The notes beneath the pieces were generated by a model, which saw only the letters and a list, made by a program, of their open reading frames with translations, searched no databases and was not told where the DNA came from. DNA of 35,566 nt from Prochlorococcus sp. AG-347-K16 (GTDB lineage Bacteria > Cyanobacteriota > Cyanobacteriia > PCC-6307 > Cyanobiaceae), in contig QCCD01000015.1 of assembly GCA_003281405.1 (NCBI GenBank), positions 1 through 35,566 on the forward strand, given 5' to 3'. Shown here one piece after another: positions 1 to 6,455 of the stretch. The stretch's first letter is position 1. The number at the start of each line of letters is the position of its first letter. Both the position numbers and the translations under genes were made by a program.

Positions 1-228
1 TATATGCATCCCCAACGATAAGAATATTGCTCACACTACAACAAAAACTAAGTTTGGTTGATCATGCCAAAGCTCATTAAAAAAATTTCATAAAAATTTA
101 TAGACAAAAAAAGATGGGTAAACCTGCCACTTGGTTGTTTAATTCCTCATCATTGACCAAAAAGATAGATTTTTAACCTATTTAGCCTTTTTATTTTTTA
201 AAATATACAAAATTTAAATTTTAATAAA

Positions 229-483
229 ATGAGTAAATTTAAAGATAACTTTTCCAGCGAAAGCTTTTACCCAGATAGTAATTATTATCTTGACCATGAT
301 AATAATCCTAAAGAGGAGCAAATTTCAAAAGATCAAAAATCCAATATGGGGAGTGATTTTGAATGGCCAAATACTTATTGGTTTATTGCTGAAAGAACAA
401 ATGGAAGGCTTGCAATGATAGGTTTCATGGCTGTCATTATTAATTACACCTTATTTGGATGGATAGCTTATCCAATCCTTTAA
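229..483 (+). CDS. hli: High-light-inducible protein (Hli), single-helix chlorophyll-binding family
   Basis: 84 residues. The C-terminal third carries the Hli/CAB signature AERTNGRLAMIGF (about residues 54-66), in which the Glu and Asn-Gly-Arg bind chlorophyll and pair helices, followed by one membrane helix. Hli proteins sit in the thylakoid membrane, bind chlorophyll and carotenoid and protect photosystem II assembly and free chlorophyll during light stress. The first 45 residues are a polar, acidic extension longer than in minimal Hlis. The C-terminus is NYTLFGWIAYPIL, unlike the TGQIxPG ending of the cluster near 20.4-21.5 kb, so this is a different Hli subtype. The ATG follows an A/T-rich leader with no clear Shine-Dalgarno. 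The same frame stays open past the stop codon (see 484-626). Confidence 0.93.
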   Translation: MSKFKDNFSSESFYPDSNYYLDHDNNPKEEQISKDQKSNMGSDFEWPNTYWFIAERTNGRLAMIGFMAVIINYTLFGWIAYPIL

Positions 484-626
484 AAGAGTAATTCTAATTT
501 TGACAAAAATGGTTTAGATAATTCTGAAACACACTGGTCTCAATATGCTGCATTTGTTGTAACTGTATTTGTTATTTATTTTGGCCAATTATCTTTAACT
601 TCCCAATTACTTTTATTGCCTTTTGA
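484..626 (+). pseudogene. Possible small membrane-protein gene that has lost its start codon
   Basis: Directly after the hli TAA stop (481-483) the same frame stays open and reads KSNSNFDKNGLDNSETHW and then a strongly hydrophobic segment (YAAFVVTVFVIYFGQLSL). It looks like a small single-helix membrane protein, but no ATG, GTG or TTG lies in frame before 616. The first codon is AAG; one base change would give TAA-ATG-AGT, a start butted against the hli stop. Either the start codon mutated away or the segment is made by stop-codon readthrough as an Hli extension. The frame has no stop until 796-798 and so runs antisense into rluF; the part beyond 626 is probably not coding. Homology is unknown. 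Confidence 0.35.
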
Positions 627-1349
627 TTATTCATATGTTTTTGAGGAGTTTTCGAGTAATCTATTTAATTCCAAAAGTTCTTTTTTACTAAGTTTTCTAT
701 ATTTTCCTGTTGGCACGTCTAACTTAATATTCATAATTCTTACACGCTTTAATGATCGTACTCTATATCCTAAAGCCTCGCACATTCTTCTAATCTGACG
801 GTTAAGTCCCTGCGTGAGTATTATTTTAAAATTTCTTGAACCCAATTGTTTGACGAAACAATTTTTAGTTATTGTGTCTAATATTTCAACTCCATTACTC
901 ATACTTTGAATAAAGTCGCTATTGATAGGATGATTAACTTCCACAATATATTCTTTTTCATGATTATTTCTTGCTCTGAGTATTTTATTTACAATATCTC
1001 CATCATTAGTTAAGAAAATCAATCCCTCACTGAGCTTATCTAATCTTCCGATGGGGAAAATTCTTTTAGGATATTTAATGAAATCTATGACATTATTGGG
1101 CTCTACTTTTCTATCTGTTGTGCAAACAATTCCTACAGGTTTATTAAAGGCTAAGTATATGTTTTTTTGTCTCTTTGATTTTTCTATTCTTTGACCTTTA
1201 ACTTCAACTTGGTCACTATCTTCTACTTTAGTTCCAATTTCTGGAATTTTGCCATTAATGGTTACCTTTCCTTCTAGGATTAATCTATCTGCTTCTCTTC
1301 TAGAACAAAACCCGACTTCACTTAAATATTTGTTTATTCTGGTAGCCAT
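627..1349 (-). CDS. rluF: 23S rRNA pseudouridine synthase, RluF/RsuA family
   Basis: 240 residues. An N-terminal S4 RNA-binding domain (about residues 1-50, RINKYLSEVGFCSRREADRL) is followed by the RsuA-type catalytic domain with motif I GRLDKLSEGL; the catalytic aspartate is D104. The stretch KPVGIVCTTD (70-79) and the ILRARNNHEKEY region match the RluF subgroup, which makes pseudouridine 2604 in E. coli 23S rRNA, better than RluB or RsuA. Length is slightly short of E. coli RluF. The protein is cytoplasmic and acts on the ribosome. No obvious operon partner: the DUF1651 gene upstream on the same strand ends 150 bases away. The family call is firm, the exact target position is inferred. Confidence 0.9.
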   Translation of the reverse strand: MATRINKYLSEVGFCSRREADRLILEGKVTINGKIPEIGTKVEDSDQVEVKGQRIEKSKRQKNIYLAFNKPVGIVCTTDRKVEPNNVIDFIKYPKRIFPIGRLDKLSEGLIFLTNDGDIVNKILRARNNHEKEYIVEVNHPINSDFIQSMSNGVEILDTITKNCFVKQLGSRNFKIILTQGLNRQIRRMCEALGYRVRSLKRVRIMNIKLDVPTGKYRKLSKKELLELNRLLENSSKTYE

Positions 1350-1499
1350 TTTGATATTTTATTATTATCTGCACTAAAAAATTAATTTTCTAATTTCCTA
1401 CTATTTTAGAGCAGATGTCAATTTTAGTTAATATTCTCATTTTTAAATTTCAGATTATTTTCATTAGTAATTAATAAAGTAAAGATCCAACTCTCTTTA

Positions 1500-1745
1500 T
1501 TAAATCCAATTTTTTTCAATTTTCCTCCATCCCTTAGAAAGTAATCTTTCATAAATTTCTCTAGCTAAATCTATTTCAACAGAAACTGTATTTGTCATTA
1601 CTGGTGGTTTGTTTCCTAATCCCCCCACTATTTTTCCAGTATCTATAAACATATATTCAAAAACTCCATCAATACTCTTATCGTTTTTCATAAATCTTTT
1701 AACTTCTGAGCTATTTGAATTAATCAACCAATAAGGTTTAGCCAT
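1500..1745 (-). CDS. DUF1651 family protein
   Basis: 81 residues, with the DUF1651 pattern seen only in marine picocyanobacteria: an N-terminal WLIN segment, a central aliphatic stretch, then an Ala/Tyr helix ending LLSKGWRKIEKNW. Function unknown; probably cytoplasmic, with no signal peptide or membrane helix. Two further members lie at 4257-4520 and 18203-18472. It is 32 bases downstream of the SRAP gene on the same strand and may be co-transcribed with it. Confidence 0.8.
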   Translation of the reverse strand: MAKPYWLINSNSSEVKRFMKNDKSIDGVFEYMFIDTGKIVGGLGNKPPVMTNTVSVEIDLAREIYERLLSKGWRKIEKNWI

Positions 1746-1777
1746 TAATCTAACCTTGGAATTAGTAAGCGTTCCAT

Positions 1778-2416
1778 TTAAAACAAACTCATTTGATCAG
1801 TTTCTTTTTTCTTTACATTCTCTACTAGCCAACCATCAGGGGACCAACTCATCATGATTGCAAATAATCCTTTTAATTCATCTGCATCCTTAACTTGCTC
1901 TGTCCATTGTTGCTCATATCCATTAGGAACGATCACAGGCATGCGGTGATGTAAAGGTTTAATTAAATCATTTGGTTCAGTTGTTAACACGCAGCAACTC
2001 TCAAGTTCTGCTCCATCTGGTGAAGTCCACTTACTCCAAATTCCTCCCAACCAAAAAGTCTCATTATTCGCTTTTCGAACACGATATTTTTTTTCAAAAA
2101 AACCACTCGCAGGTATTAGGCACCTTTTATGTTTCCAACTTGCACTAAATAATTTTTTTTCTTCTACGGTTTCTGATCTTGCATTAAATGGTCTTGGTCT
2201 CTCTTTATCAAATGGGTCTTTCGCCCATGGGGAAATAAAGCCCCATTTCATAAAAGTTGTTTTAATTCTTCCTTCGTTTTTAATTACCAGCACAGGATCA
2301 TTAGGTCTTATTAGATTTTGAGTCTCGTATTTAGAATCAAGTCCACTTGGATAGTCTTGTTTCAAAACCGTCGGTAACTTCTCAAATTTAGTTTTTAGCT
2401 CAAATCTTCCGCACAT
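1778..2416 (-). CDS. SRAP domain protein (YedK/HMCES-like), shields abasic sites in single-stranded DNA
   Basis: 212 residues. Begins MCGRF, so Cys2 becomes N-terminal after Met removal, as required for the thiazolidine crosslink to an abasic site. Other conserved elements are FNARSET (residues 77-83, Asn78), SGFFE (104-108, Glu108 as the active-site acid) and HHRMPVI (156-162, His156). The family forms a DNA-protein crosslink with abasic sites in single-stranded DNA and can reverse it, protecting forks from strand breaks. Length is typical (about 220). The downstream DUF1651 gene follows after 32 bases. Family assignment is very secure. Confidence 0.93.
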   Translation of the reverse strand: MCGRFELKTKFEKLPTVLKQDYPSGLDSKYETQNLIRPNDPVLVIKNEGRIKTTFMKWGFISPWAKDPFDKERPRPFNARSETVEEKKLFSASWKHKRCLIPASGFFEKKYRVRKANNETFWLGGIWSKWTSPDGAELESCCVLTTEPNDLIKPLHHRMPVIVPNGYEQQWTEQVKDADELKGLFAIMMSWSPDGWLVENVKKKETDQMSLF

Positions 2417-2603
2417 TGATTTTTAAAATCTTTTAAAACTAATTAAAAAAAGCAAATTTTCCTTATTTTAGATCTACTTTCAGTTTTCTCAAATAAAAAA
2501 ACAAATTTTTGATCGTAGAAATTTTTTCATCTAAATAATTAAAAGAAAATTTAGATATTGAAAAGCTTCCTCAAATTTAATTTGAATGTTTCAAAATTGA
2601 CCT

Positions 2604-2750
2604 ACGACAGATCCAATTCTCTATTTATCTATATTACTGGGACTTGGAGGAGTTTATGTATTAATCTCTTCCTTCCATTATGATGACGATGGTGATGATG
2701 ATGGAGAAAAATATATTTATAATCTCAAACACACTAATTTAGCTAGATAG
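2604..2750 (+). pseudogene. Small membrane protein reading frame with ACG in place of the start codon
   Basis: A 48-codon frame reads TTDPILYLSILLGLGGVYVL and continues with ISSFHYDDDGDDDGEKY, ending at TAG 2748-2750. It has one clear membrane helix (about residues 5-22) and then an Asp-rich tail, which is a normal layout for cyanobacterial micro-proteins. An in-frame TGA at 2598-2600 lies two codons upstream and no ATG/GTG/TTG precedes the helix. The natural start would be the ACG at 2604, one transition from ATG. Either ACG is used at low efficiency or the gene is silenced by start loss. No function can be assigned. Confidence 0.45.
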
Positions 2751-2997
2751 TTTGTTTGTTTATAAAAAACATTATCGACAAAAAGTTTTTTGCAGAAACA
2801 CTCGATAATTGAAAATAGTTTTATAGATTAATGGAAATATTGTTTTTCTTTACGATAATTTTTCGATCATTGTATTCATTTTTTAATTAAGTTGTTGGTC
2901 CTCTATCCGTATATGTTTGTGCCTTAAACCGTACATTTTTATTTGTCGATTGATAAGCATGGCAAGTTAGAACTTAGTAGTAAATGAGATAAATCAA

Positions 2998-3183
2998 ATG
3001 CCTTCAACACCAATAAAATCTTGTAATAAATACGTGTTGAGTTACAAAGATTCAACAAATAAGACACATGAAGTTGGCTTCTATGCGCGAGATGCATACG
3101 ATTGCCTAATGCTTGCGAGAGAATTCAATACTTACGTACATGACAATCCAGGATCTGTAATCAGAATCCAACAAAAATTTTGA
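2998..3183 (+). CDS. Conserved small hypothetical protein
   Basis: 61 residues: YVLSYKDSTNKTHEVGFYAR followed by a Cys/Met-containing helix and VIRIQQKF. It is predicted as a small alpha/beta cytoplasmic protein, with no signal peptide or membrane helix. It is followed after ten bases by another small gene on the same strand (3194), so the two are probably co-transcribed. The sequence is balanced and non-repetitive, which supports coding. Not recognised by name. Confidence 0.6.
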   Translation: MPSTPIKSCNKYVLSYKDSTNKTHEVGFYARDAYDCLMLAREFNTYVHDNPGSVIRIQQKF

Positions 3184-3193
3184 GAAAACAATT

Positions 3194-3358
3194 ATGAATT
3201 TAAAAAGATCACCATTCGCAATTCAAGATAAAAATGCAAGAGATCTTGATAATGCAAAAGATTATCCAACAATTGCAGATTTAATGAGAGAACAGAAAGT
3301 TCCACAAGATTACACAAATACAGTTCACCATCGTAGAGATTTAGACTCTCTCGGTTAG
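3194..3358 (+). CDS. Small hypothetical protein, 54 residues
   Basis: ATG at 3194 to TAG at 3356-3358 encodes MNLKRSPFAIQDKNARDLDN, then a charged helical stretch and HHRRDLDSLG. It has no membrane segment. It lies ten bases behind the 61-residue gene at 2998 in the same orientation, which suggests a two-gene transcript. Composition is protein-like, with even use of Asp, Lys, Arg and Gln rather than A/T-rich noise. Function unknown. Confidence 0.55.
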   Translation: MNLKRSPFAIQDKNARDLDNAKDYPTIADLMREQKVPQDYTNTVHHRRDLDSLG

Positions 3359-3421
3359 TTGACTAGGATGGCTGTTTACTAATATTTAAAATAAACTCTT
3401 ATGATTAACGCCATTTACGAA

Positions 3422-3592
3422 TCAATCATAAGATAATATTTTCTTCCTCAAGTTTTTTTTAAGCTCTACAGGTATATATGCAATATCTTTTTTTATTGCA
3501 TTAATGGCATCTCTATACTTTTTAGGTTCAGCTAAAAGCATTTTTATTAAATTATATTGACTTTCAATTTCTTCAGAAGAAAATTTTCCCAT
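3422..3592 (-). CDS. Small helical hypothetical protein, 56 residues
   Basis: ATG at 3592-3590 reads MGKFSSEEIESQYNLIKMLL, then AEPKKYRDAINAIKKDIAYI, ending at TGA (3422-3424). Charged and entirely helical in character, with no membrane segment. It faces the plus-strand gene ending at 3358. It lies 58 bases downstream of the DUF3303 gene (3651-3962) on the same strand and may share its transcript. Function unknown. Confidence 0.5.
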   Translation of the reverse strand: MGKFSSEEIESQYNLIKMLLAEPKKYRDAINAIKKDIAYIPVELKKNLRKKILSYD

Positions 3593-3650
3593 AAAATAAC
3601 TAATACCCTTTTATATTAAATCAACAGTCAAACACACAAAAGATTAACTA

Positions 3651-3962
3651 TTAGTTAGAAGCTGTTGCAATTTCTGTATGGACGGAAAGAAATTCTTTAT
3701 CCGTTAGAACTGGTGTAACTTCAATTTCTACGCCAAAATTATCGACCCAGACACTGCTCCATTTCCAAATGTTCTGATGGTTTGAAGATTCAACTATTGC
3801 CCAACCATTAGCTCCCTCAGGATTTACTACTCGATTAAGAACTTTAAACCCATCAAATTCATCACCTTCGCATCCTCCTTCAACAAAACCCGCAAAAGCT
3901 TCGGCGCCTTGCATATGACTTTCTTGATCTGGAAATTGCCAGTGAACGATGTAAGTTTGCAT
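3651..3962 (-). CDS. DUF3303 family protein
   Basis: 103 residues. Starts MQTYIVHWQFPD and contains NGWAIVESSNHQNIWKWSSVWVD in two parts: NGWAIVE, then a Trp-rich strand (WKWSSVW) typical of DUF3303, a dimeric alpha/beta-barrel-like family seen in cyanobacteria and some other bacteria. No catalytic activity is established. Cytoplasmic: no signal peptide. The C-terminal extension (VLTDKEFLSVHTEI) is slightly longer than the core domain. Family assignment by sequence pattern. Confidence 0.75.
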   Translation of the reverse strand: MQTYIVHWQFPDQESHMQGAEAFAGFVEGGCEGDEFDGFKVLNRVVNPEGANGWAIVESSNHQNIWKWSSVWVDNFGVEIEVTPVLTDKEFLSVHTEIATASN

Positions 3963-4091
3963 GAATAAAATTATTTTTTTTAATTATTAATTATCGAATT
4001 TAAAAATTAAATAAAAAATCTTTAAACACTAATTAAAAAAGGCTTAAGCCTAAAAGGATAAATAGCAAAAAAAAAGACTCTTACGAGCCTA

Positions 4092-4214
4092 GGTGATGGG
4101 GACTCCTATAATGACAAATTAAATAGAAACAAACAACCCCATCAATAGGTAATTTTAAATACTTACAAACACCATATGTAGTGCTAAGATTTTAAAAAGG
4201 CCGGGTGATGGGGA
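4092..4214 (+). repeat. Direct repeat GGTGATGGGGA, two copies 112 bases apart
   Basis: Exact 11-base copies at 4092-4102 and 4204-4214. Each provides a G-run that can pair locally: the first with CCCCATCA at 4137-4144, the second with ATCCC at 4217-4221. G-runs are rare in this A/T-rich sequence, so the repeat is unlikely to be chance. Confidence 0.6.
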
Positions 4215-4232
4215 TTATCCCGCTTTTTGATT

Positions 4233-4256
4233 GGGCGAAGCTAACGCCCTTTTTTT
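4233..4256 (+). terminator. Rho-independent terminator or attenuator
   Basis: Stem GGGCG (4233-4237), loop AAGCTAA, stem CGCCC (4245-4249), then seven T's (4250-4256). The next base is the A of the ATG at 4257, so termination here would cut transcription exactly at a start codon. A second hairpin (4202-4222) with CTTTTTG after it lies just upstream. Confidence 0.75.
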
Positions 4257-4520
4257 ATGGAAAAATTTACTTTAATCAATAAAGCCAGATCGAGGATTAA
4301 AGTATTTGAACCTTTTGAAGATAGTTCTAAGAACTCTTCTATGATTAATGCAATATTAATATCTTATGGTTGCGTTTTTAAGCGATCAAGCAAGCCAATT
4401 ATGAAAGGCTCTAGGGTCGAATCTATCGAAGAAGCGAGAAACGAATATAAAAAACTTTTAGAGGAAGGGTGGGAAAAAACTTATAGATTCAATAGTTTTT
4501 TTAAAAAAAATGGTGAATAG
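4257..4520 (+). CDS. DUF1651 family protein
   Basis: 87 residues. FTLINKARSRIKVFEPF at the start and EARNEYKKLLEEGWEKTYRF at the end match DUF1651. Function unknown, no membrane helix. The start is kept because the family N-terminus (the LINK-like segment) begins right after it; the next in-frame ATG (codon 28) would remove that half of the domain. The start codon touches the T-tract of a terminator hairpin and leaves no room for a normal ribosome site, which suggests control by premature termination or a leaderless message. Paralogues lie at 1500 and 18203. Confidence 0.75.
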   Translation: MEKFTLINKARSRIKVFEPFEDSSKNSSMINAILISYGCVFKRSSKPIMKGSRVESIEEARNEYKKLLEEGWEKTYRFNSFFKKNGE

Positions 4521-4589
4521 GTACTTTACCTAAAATTTGACATTATTAAAAATTAATTGCTAGATAAGCTTCAGAATGGAAGATTGAAC

Positions 4590-4757
4590 ATGAAAAATGA
4601 CATTTATTCAAATATTAAAGATTCAGATGCTTTGGAAAGTTTTTTTGAATGTATAACTTCTTGTAGCATCAATATTGAGGGAGTAGATTGCACAACAGCA
4701 TGTTATGTAAAACATTTAGAACCAAACAATATCGATTACCCTTTTAATTTTTCATAA
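4590..4757 (+). CDS. Small protein with twin CX3C motif
   Basis: 55 residues from the ATG at 4590; a TTG at 4557 would add eleven residues of poor quality. Four cysteines at 21, 25, 34 and 38 form CITSC and CTTAC, a CX3C-X8-CX3C pattern. This would fit a helical hairpin held by two disulfides or a metal site. No signal peptide is seen, so the protein is expected in the cytoplasm, where a metal or redox role is as likely as a structural disulfide. It follows the DUF1651 gene by 69 bases on the same strand. Not a family I recognise. Confidence 0.6.
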   Translation: MKNDIYSNIKDSDALESFFECITSCSINIEGVDCTTACYVKHLEPNNIDYPFNFS

Positions 4758-4838
4758 GCAAAGCTTATTGATTATTGTTATATTTTATTGTTGTTATTTC
4801 CTCCTCCGCAAGTTATTTTTTGTCTATTGCTTTTATCT

Positions 4839-4904
4839 ATGGCATAATTTCACATCTGGGATATTAGATACAATCCTTTTGGAGAAGACGAAGACGAAAT
4901 TTAA
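4839..4904 (+). pseudogene. Possible micro-ORF interrupted by an early stop
   Basis: ATG-GCA-TAA, then in the same frame a protein-like tail FHIWDIRYNPFGEDEDEI before TAA at 4902-4904. The aromatic and acidic composition is unlike the surrounding A/T-rich sequence. If real it would be a 21-residue peptide broken at codon 3, or the remnant of a longer gene. Very short, so low confidence. Confidence 0.2.
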
Positions 4905-4907
4905 TCT

Positions 4908-5024
4908 TCAACTAGGAAGCTGATTTGTAGGTGGTGCATGAAATTGCCGTTTCTTTCTTTTGAGTCTTTTGTAAGCGACTAAAGAGCCTAATAATAACAA
5001 TGTAATGGCTATTGAGTTAATCAT
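4908..5024 (-). CDS. Small single-helix membrane protein, 38 residues
   Basis: ATG 5024-5022 reads MINSIAITLLLLGSLVAYKR and then LKRKKRQFHAPPTNQLPS. One N-terminal membrane helix (residues 3-18) is followed by a cluster of basic residues, giving an N-out/C-in positive-inside topology. The sequence is typical of the tiny membrane proteins common in picocyanobacteria. Function unknown. Its stop lies three bases from the end of the broken frame at 4839-4904, tail to tail. Confidence 0.55.
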   Translation of the reverse strand: MINSIAITLLLLGSLVAYKRLKRKKRQFHAPPTNQLPS

Positions 5025-5201
5025 ATGGGGTAGTTTTATACATATAAAAACAAATATGTTCTAAATATCAATAACTAAAGTTATTTTTTTTAAAGTGATT
5101 AATTATGGACTAACTTTTAATATTAAGCTTTTTCATTAGTTACCTTAAACAACCAAGAGAAAATGCTTATCTGACCAAAAGTAATTAATATGCGATAAGA
5201 A

Positions 5202-5306
5202 TCACTTTTTCTTATTTCTCATTTGATATTGCAGAACAGCTTTTAGATGTTGTACTTCTTTTTCTAAAATCTCAATTCTTTTTTCTAGTTCTTCATTAGT
5301 TGCCAT
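5202..5306 (-). CDS. Tiny coiled-coil protein, 34 residues
   Basis: ATG 5306-5304 reads MATNEELEKRIEILEKEVQH and then LKAVLQYQMRNKKK. The heptad pattern (L, I, I/L, V, L, V, L at a/d positions) predicts one uninterrupted coiled coil with a basic tail, probably dimeric. No membrane segment. The strong amphipathic periodicity supports coding despite its length. Function unknown. Confidence 0.5.
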   Translation of the reverse strand: MATNEELEKRIEILEKEVQHLKAVLQYQMRNKKK

Positions 5307-5402
5307 ATTTTTTTAGAGATAACTTCCTTGATATTTATATTATTAAAAAAGCGACTTGTTACTCATGATAAATGTCTAATAAGTAATAGAACCTATTGAT
5401 GT

Positions 5403-5428
5403 GCATAATCTCTCTAGATAAATTATGC
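5403..5428. promoter_or_regulatory. Inverted repeat upstream of the metal/redox operon
   Basis: GCATAAT (5403-5409) and ATTATGC (5422-5428) are perfect 7-base inverted arms separated by twelve bases, about two helical turns centre to centre. They lie 25 bases before the first gene of the operon starting at 5453. This could be a dimeric repressor operator or a weak leader hairpin. Confidence 0.35.
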
Positions 5429-5452
5429 AGAGTATCAATTTAGGGGTGATTT

Positions 5453-5596
5453 ATGAGTGGAGATTATGAGACATTAGAAATCAATCAACCTAACATTACA
5501 TATTTTCAGAAAAGATCCGAAAATAATACAGAATGGTTAGATGAATTAATCAACCAAATTGAAGAGATGAAAAACAATATATCCAAATCTGCTTAA
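5453..5596 (+). CDS. Small hypothetical protein, first gene of operon
   Basis: 47 residues: MSGDYETLEINQPNITYFQK then a helix WLDELINQIEEMKNNISKSA. It is preceded by TAGGGGTG, a plausible ribosome site seven bases before the ATG. The stop overlaps the next start (TAATG), which implies translational coupling. Soluble, no cysteines. Function unknown; its position at the head of the MauE-DUF411-DUF3721 operon is the only clue. Confidence 0.6.
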   Translation: MSGDYETLEINQPNITYFQKRSENNTEWLDELINQIEEMKNNISKSA

Positions 5597-5712
5597 TGAC
5601 AGAAAAAGAGTTAAAGGAATTAGAGAAACTTGCAAAAGAAAATGGATACAATGACGAGCTAAAAGATATATATTTAAGAGAAGTTATTGACAGAAATAAA
5701 GAATACGAATGA
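5596..5712 (+). CDS. Small helical hypothetical protein, second gene of operon
   Basis: 38 residues: MTEKELKELEKLAKENGYND then ELKDIYLREVIDRNKEYE. Highly charged, helical and soluble. The start overlaps the previous stop by one base and the stop overlaps the next start by four (ATGA), so it is embedded in a coupled operon. This overlap is the main support for such a short gene. Function unknown. Confidence 0.55.
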   Translation: MTEKELKELEKLAKENGYNDELKDIYLREVIDRNKEYE

Positions 5713-5939
5713 GATCAAATTTTCGACCAAATATTCGACTAGCTACAAACATTCTTTTAGTTATTGTTACTTTTGCTATTCCTTTAAAGATTGCTCCAAT
5801 AGCAGTGGTATATAAGGAAAAAAATTTATGTATTAAATATTTAAAACATCAAATAGATCGAGACGAACTTATCAAAAGACTAAAAATAGTTAAACAAGCA
5901 AATCCATCTAGTATTTGTGACTCTATCCTTAAAAGTTAA
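5709..5939 (+). CDS. Small secreted or membrane-anchored protein
   Basis: 76 residues. Residues about 11-34 (LATNILLVIVTFAIPLKIAP) form a signal anchor after an Arg-rich N-terminus. The remainder is a charged helical domain with two cysteines (NLCIKY and SSICDS) that could form a disulfide outside the membrane. The start overlaps the upstream gene by four bases; the MauE-like gene starts two bases after its stop. Function unknown, but an envelope location fits the rest of the operon. Confidence 0.65.
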   Translation: MRSNFRPNIRLATNILLVIVTFAIPLKIAPIAVVYKEKNLCIKYLKHQIDRDELIKRLKIVKQANPSSICDSILKS

Positions 5940-5941
5940 AA

Positions 5942-6394
5942 ATGAAGATCAAGTCATTTAGACCCTTAATAGCAGTCTTTGGTACTTCATTTCTGATAAC
6001 CATTTCATTGCTTAAAAGTTTCCAAATTTTTATGGGGATATCAATTTCTCTTTTAGCGATGCTCAAGCTTATGGATATTGAAGCTTTTGGAACAAGTTAT
6101 AAGAAATATGATTTAATATCTTCTAAATTTGATCGCTGGATATATATTTTTCCTTTTTGTGAACTATTAATTGGAATAAGTTTTCTTAATTCTTCTCCAC
6201 CCTCATTAATTATTTTTATTGCCCTAATTTTAGGAATTTCTGGAATGATTTCAGTATTTAAGGCTGTTTATTTGGATAAATTAAAATTAAATTGTGCATG
6301 TATTGGTGGATATGCAAAAACTCCTTTGGGAATTATTAGTTTTATCGAAAATCTTTTAATGGCAATTATGAGTATCTTAATTTTGATTAAATAG
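5942..6394 (+). CDS. MauE/DoxX-like redox-associated integral membrane protein
   Basis: 150 residues with four predicted membrane helices (about 10-45, 66-82, 88-106, 129-149). Diagnostic features are MDIEAFGTSYKKYDLIS in the first loop, the acidic residue in PFCELLIG (Glu74), a CAC motif in LNCACIGG (Cys118 and Cys120) and the helix-4 segment IENLLMA. MauE-type proteins are thought to move reducing equivalents or help disulfide formation across the membrane, as for methylamine dehydrogenase. The CXC next to a membrane helix fits that. Here the partner downstream is a DUF411 metal-binding protein, a pairing I associate with metal-handling loci rather than methylamine use. Confidence 0.75.
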   Translation: MKIKSFRPLIAVFGTSFLITISLLKSFQIFMGISISLLAMLKLMDIEAFGTSYKKYDLISSKFDRWIYIFPFCELLIGISFLNSSPPSLIIFIALILGISGMISVFKAVYLDKLKLNCACIGGYAKTPLGIISFIENLLMAIMSILILIK

Positions 6395-6455
6395 CGATTC
6401 AATAAATTTTCATTTATGGTTAATCTAAATATTAAATACAATCGTCATTATTAGT

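Larger units (their letters stand above)
4040..4256 (+). ncRNA. Structured intergenic region, candidate small RNA or regulatory leader
   Basis: The 294 bases between 3962 and 4257 hold no credible reading frame but much structure. There is a 12-base perfect palindrome AGGCTTAAGCCT (4040-4051). An 8-base inverted repeat pairs TGATGGGG (4094-4101) with CCCCATCA (4137-4144). Two successive hairpins follow (CGGG/CCCG at 4202-4222, GGGCG/CGCCC at 4233-4249) and then seven T's. GGTGATGGGGA occurs twice (4092-4102 and 4204-4214). The layout fits either a small RNA on the plus strand ending at the T-tract, or a long structured leader of the DUF1651 gene at 4257. It matches no RNA family that I recognise. 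Confidence 0.35.

Noticed and set aside
1-228. Leading 228 bases searched for a partial gene
   Set aside because: No frame of useful length or composition on either strand; A/T-rich upstream region of the first hli.
616-798. 60-codon plus-strand frame starting at TTG
   Set aside because: Mostly antisense to the 3' end of rluF; only its first codons belong to the frame discussed at 484-626.
2883-2960. 25-codon minus-strand frame (MLINRQIKMYGLRHKH...)
   Set aside because: Too short, no ribosome site, no neighbour coupling; treated as intergenic.
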